A stretch of 9,210 bases of DNA from JBCBEX01 sp039027055 (GTDB taxonomy: Bacteria; Bacteroidota; Rhodothermia; Rhodothermales; Rubricoccaceae), in contig JBCCLD010000191.1 of NCBI GenBank assembly GCA_039027055.1, positions 1 to 9,210 on the forward strand. Reading direction: 5' to 3'. The notes under the pieces are model-generated. The model searched no databases and was not told the origin of the DNA. It saw only the letters and a program-made list of their open reading frames with translations. This document shows, one piece after another, positions 6,674 through 9,210 of the stretch (positions are counted from its first letter, which is position 1; the number at the start of each line of letters is the position of its first letter). The position numbers and the translations under genes were made by a program.

Positions 6674-8806
6674 CATCACCTCGTCCGGCAACCCCGTGCT
6701 GGAGGCCGTCGCCCGGCCGGGCGTCGCCCGCCCCCCCACACAGGCCTCGTTGTTGGATGCATCGGGGTCGTCCTGGTTACCCGGCGTGACCTGCACGCAG
6801 CCATCGACAGCGTTCGTGACGCGCTGGGACACCTGCTGACCGGGAGCGAGCGACGGCAGCGACAGCGAGACTAGACGCCAGCGGCTACGATAGCTGGCTT
6901 CCGCTCCTGTCGAGGTGTCGGGGCCGAGGTTGGCCACCACCGCCGTCCTACCGTCGTAGGTGATCCTCAGATCGGCCCCATCGTTTCCGGGCGGAGGCGG
7001 AGGCGGAGGCGGAGGCGGAGGCTCCTCGCCGTCGCAGGCCTCGTTGTTGGCCGGGTCGGGATCGGCCTGGTTGCCAGCCTGGACGCGGACGCAGCCGTCG
7101 GCAGGCGCGACGCGCTGCGACACCAACGCGCCGACGGCGAGCGGCGGCAGCCGAAACGTGACTGGGCCGCGCGCGCCCTGGAACGTGGCGACTGCGTTCG
7201 TGGCCGTCTGAGGGCCCAAGTTGGTCACCACCGCCGTCGTGCCGTCGTAGGTGATCGACAGGTCCGCGCCCTCCGGATCTGGATTGGGGGGCGGCGGAGA
7301 CGGTGGTGGCGATGGTGGCTCGGGAAGGTCGCTGGGCGGTGCCACACCTCCGCCTGCAGACGCACTCCCATCAAAGCGCCGGGTCGGCGTAGGGCCGTAG
7401 TAGGACGACGCCGTCGTGTAGGCGAAGGCGTTCGACGCAAACGCCTCGGCGTCGGACCGGCTCGTCGCTGTTGGGGCCAAGCGCATGCGGCGCAACCCCG
7501 CGATCGTCCAGTAGCCTCGGCGGCGCGGGTCGGTCTCGTCGAGCCCCTGCTGCACGTAGAGGCCACTCGTGCCCCGGTCGGTCGCATCACCCGTGCACGC
7601 CTGGACGGCGCTGCCTTCGGCGTAATAGGAGGTGAGCGTGACGAGGTCATTCCAGTCGGTGACCACCTGGAGGGCGGTCGTGACGGAGCGCCCCGGCGCG
7701 TTGACCGTCTCCCAGAACGGCGCGCCGACGACACGGGTGCCCTCGACGTCTCCGTCCGGACGCGCATCGATAGGCAGCGCGATGTTCTCAGCATTGTCGT
7801 AGGTCGCGCCGGTCAGTGTCGGCGCGTAGTCCATCAGGTCCATCAGCGACGGCACCGGGTGCACACGCAGGTCGGTGACCGCGACGATGTCCGTCTCGTA
7901 GAAGTAGTGCGTGCGCGTGGTGAGCGGCCCCGAGTTGAAGCCGCGCACGACCCGGATGGCGCGCACTGGCCCGTCGATGTTGGCGACGGTGGTGCCGGCT
8001 CCCGCCGAGGCCGTCCACTCAGTGCGGTCGCAGACGCCCGGTGCAAACCGAATCTGAGCACGGTCGAGGAGGTCTGGCCCGAGGCCAAAGCCTGACTTGA
8101 CGTAGAGCTCGTTCTGAATCCAGCGGTCATCGAACACGGTTCGGTAGGCCGCCGTCTCGATGGTCGACGTCTCGGGGTTCGCGCCGAGGTCGGTGCCAGT
8201 CGGCTGGCCGTTGTTGCCCCCCTCGATAGCCTCGAACTCGTAGGCATCGGGAAACATGCCTGCCGAGAGTGCAAACTGGTAGTCGACGAGGTCGACGCCC
8301 GCCGAGGGGTCGGCATTGCCGCTCGCCACGTAGAGATACACCGCGCCGTCACCCGCAGCCACACCGGTCCGCGTGCTCGTCACGACGCCGTCCGGGTGCC
8401 ACCCAGCGGGGGCCGCGTCTCCGGCGAAGCGCGCCATGAAGACGAGTTCGTCGTCCTCGTCAAAGGCTGGGTTCGAGTCCGGGCCGATGTAGGAATCCGG
8501 ATCGGTGTATTCCAGCACCTCGACGAGGCCGATGCCGGCGGTGCAATCGGGGTCGGTGCACCCTGCGAAGTCGCGGCCCGCGAACGACACGACGATGTCG
8601 AGCCACTCGCGCTCGTCGACCTGGACAGGGACGGGCGTCCATTGGCCCGAACGGTAGGCGTAGGCCACAAGACTGGCAGGCGTTTCGCCGAGCAGCATGG
8701 GCAACTGTGCGCCGGTGCGGACGATTTCACCGGCGTTGGCGGAGGGTGCGTAGGCGCACACCACGAGCAGGAAGCAGGCTAGAGAGCCTCTCCAGGAGGT
8801 AGACAT
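6422..8806 (-). CDS. Exported T9SS-sorted protein with two CARDB/DUF11-like domains and proline linkers
   Basis: This is 794 residues from ATG 8806. That start is preferred over the upstream in-frame ATG at 9064 because it opens into a signal peptide (cleavage near ANA|GE, residue 25). Residues about 26-480 form a region I cannot assign to a family; it opens with a VPVQVDERE segment, then acidic PDSNPAFDEDDE and a GCTDPDC pair. A proline-rich linker (about 484-512) leads to two similar domains (513-593 and 610-689), each beginning GADL.ITYDG and ending in NNEAC, separated by eleven consecutive prolines. They resemble the Ig-like CARDB/DUF11 fold; the paired cysteines (DGC and NEAC) could form a disulfide. 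The last 83 residues are a T9SS type A sorting domain (TIGR04183 / Por_Secre_tail): AYPNPF, LDALGREV, LPSGIYVVQL. The protein is thus expected to cross the outer membrane via T9SS and be released or surface-anchored. Function is unknown. Confidence 0.92.
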   Translation of the reverse strand: MSTSWRGSLACFLLVVCAYAPSANAGEIVRTGAQLPMLLGETPASLVAYAYRSGQWTPVPVQVDEREWLDIVVSFAGRDFAGCTDPDCTAGIGLVEVLEYTDPDSYIGPDSNPAFDEDDELVFMARFAGDAAPAGWHPDGVVTSTRTGVAAGDGAVYLYVASGNADPSAGVDLVDYQFALSAGMFPDAYEFEAIEGGNNGQPTGTDLGANPETSTIETAAYRTVFDDRWIQNELYVKSGFGLGPDLLDRAQIRFAPGVCDRTEWTASAGAGTTVANIDGPVRAIRVVRGFNSGPLTTRTHYFYETDIVAVTDLRVHPVPSLMDLMDYAPTLTGATYDNAENIALPIDARPDGDVEGTRVVGAPFWETVNAPGRSVTTALQVVTDWNDLVTLTSYYAEGSAVQACTGDATDRGTSGLYVQQGLDETDPRRRGYWTIAGLRRMRLAPTATSRSDAEAFASNAFAYTTASSYYGPTPTRRFDGSASAGGGVAPPSDLPEPPSPPPSPPPPNPDPEGADLSITYDGTTAVVTNLGPQTATNAVATFQGARGPVTFRLPPLAVGALVSQRVAPADGCVRVQAGNQADPDPANNEACDGEEPPPPPPPPPPPGNDGADLRITYDGRTAVVANLGPDTSTGAEASYRSRWRLVSLSLPSLAPGQQVSQRVTNAVDGCVQVTPGNQDDPDASNNEACVGGRATPGRATASSTGLPDEVMLDAAYPNPFSETTTLRYGLPVASEVRLVVLDALGREVTRLADGPQEPGWHVTRFDGHRLPSGIYVVQLASEQGSVTQRLVLLR
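6740..6979 (-). repeat. CARDB/DUF11-like domain, copy 2 (residues 610-689)
   Basis: This is the second copy of an in-gene duplication. It shares CAGGCCTCGTTGTTGG (6741-6756) with copy 1 at 7035-7050, and the block CCGTCGTAGGTGATC is found in both. The shared blocks are offset by 291-294 bp, consistent with one tandem domain duplication that has since gained or lost a codon. Conserved residues: TYDG.TAVV.NLGP, LP.LA.G..VSQRV, DGCV.V..GNQ.DPD..NNEAC. Confidence 0.75.
6991..7022. repeat. GCGGAG hexanucleotide microsatellite encoding polyproline
   Basis: There are five perfect tandem copies of GCGGAG plus GC. On the coding (minus) strand this reads as alternating CCT and CCG codons; with an adjacent CCC it gives eleven prolines linking the two CARDB/DUF11-like domains. 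Gain or loss of a unit changes the linker by two prolines without shifting frame. Confidence 0.9.
7028..7270 (-). repeat. CARDB/DUF11-like domain, copy 1 (residues 513-593)
   Basis: This is the first copy of the duplicated domain, bounded by the proline-rich linker on its N-terminal side and the eleven-proline tract on its C-terminal side. The middle of the domain (about residues 540-560) has diverged most from copy 2, while both ends match closely at DNA and protein level. Confidence 0.75.
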
Positions 8807-9132
8807 GGCGGAGGTCGGATAGGGAGCCGCCGCACCTGAGAGGAGGTGGTGCAACGGGTGGTGGATACAGCGGCGCGAGAGAAGGGCGAAGGGGCGCCTG
8901 ACGGGGGGTACCGGGCAAATACGGTACCGTGCTGAGCATTTCCTATGGCTGGCTGAGCCTCCAGGTTCGCCGCCGCCCCACATAACCAGGGCACTCAGGC
9001 GCCACCCAGCGTACAGACCCCAAACCTGACGGCACGATGTTTGGCACAACAGGCAATCCCGCACGTTGCGGAGCCTCGCGCGCAGCCCCGCGTGTACCTA
9101 TTTCTCATCACCGCTCCCCCGTTCCGTCCGCC
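8807..9132. other. Intergenic region between divergent genes
   Basis: This 326-bp segment lies between the start of the T9SS protein gene (minus) and the start of the last gene (plus). An open frame continues through much of it on the minus strand (to 9064), but that reading has no signal peptide and Cys/Arg/Trp-rich composition, so it is taken as non-coding. It contains two GGTACC sites 16 bp apart and a small AT-rich island at 9094-9109. No Shine-Dalgarno or clear promoter pair was found for either gene. Confidence 0.5.
8907..8930. promoter_or_regulatory. Paired GGTACC palindromes, possible operator
   Basis: GGTACC occurs at 8907-8912 and again at 8923-8928. The second sits in a perfect 10-bp palindrome, ACGGTACCGT (8921-8930). 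The 16-bp centre-to-centre spacing and the position about 100-120 bp upstream of the T9SS gene start would suit a dimeric regulator or promoter-proximal site. This rests on symmetry alone. Confidence 0.2.
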
Positions 9133-9210
9133 ATGACCCTCACCATCCCCGTCGACATCGTGCGCGAGGTGCGCGTGCAGACCCGCGCCCAGGACGCGCT
9201 CACGGCGCTC
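9133..9210 (+). CDS. 5' end of an unidentified gene (26 codons in window)
   Basis: An ATG at 9133 opens a frame that stays open to the window edge and encodes MTLTIPVDIVREV followed by RVQTRAQDALTAL. G/C-ending codons (ATC, CCC, GTC, GAC, GTG, CGC) match the coding style of the sigma and kinase genes, which supports a real gene. It has no signal peptide, so the product is probably cytoplasmic. The alternating-hydrophobic strand followed by a helix start is reminiscent of SRPBCC/polyketide-cyclase-like proteins, but 26 residues are too few to assign a family. Confidence 0.55.
   Translation, partial: MTLTIPVDIVREVRVQTRAQDALTAL

Noticed and set aside
8807..9064. N-terminal extension of the T9SS protein to ATG 9064
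   Set aside because: The extra 86 residues are rich in Cys, Arg, Trp and Pro and would bury the signal peptide that starts at ATG 8806.
9094..9109. AT-rich island as a -10 element for the last gene
   Set aside because: It matches TAnnTTTG only partly and no TTG lies at a suitable distance upstream, so it cannot be called a promoter.

Overview
The window looks like chromosomal DNA from a high-GC member of the Rhodothermota (Rhodothermales; a Rubricoccus/Rubrivirga/Salinibacter-like relative). This is inferred from three things: strong G/C bias at third codon positions, a type IX secretion (T9SS) C-terminal sorting domain, and an ECF sigma factor of the TIGR02999 type followed by a transmembrane Ser/Thr kinase with TPR-like repeats. 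Start codons lack clear Shine-Dalgarno sequences, as is common in this lineage. No RNA genes, CRISPR arrays, insertion sequences or phage genes are visible.

Layout. Positions 1-3101 (minus strand, 3' end outside the window) encode a large exported protein: signal peptide, seven FG-GAP propeller repeats, a CSLREA-like segment and a long parallel beta-helix. A 172-bp divergent intergenic region follows. On the plus strand come an ECF sigma factor (3274-3831), a 201-bp spacer holding a period-7 GAAG repeat and an inverted repeat, and a membrane Ser/Thr protein kinase (4033-6408). Convergent with the kinase, only 13 bp away, is a second exported protein (6422-8806, minus). It has an unrecognised N-terminal domain, two tandem CARDB/DUF11-like domains joined by proline-rich linkers, and a T9SS sorting tail. 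A 326-bp intergenic region follows, and then the first 26 codons of a plus-strand gene cut by the window edge.

How the genes may work together. The sigma factor and kinase are the regulatory core. In the sigma factor, the acidic DAED-type motif of region 2.2 that usually helps bind RNA polymerase is replaced by Asn-Thr-Thr-Ala. A transmembrane kinase is encoded directly downstream. This matches the logic described for the EcfP/PknT pair of Vibrio parahaemolyticus, where a kinase phosphorylates a threonine in region 2.2 to supply the missing charge and switch the sigma factor on. The periplasmic TPR-like part of the kinase would be the sensor. The flanking secreted proteins are plausible but unproven targets. 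This phospho-switch is the most interesting hypothesis in the window; it is an inference from sequence.
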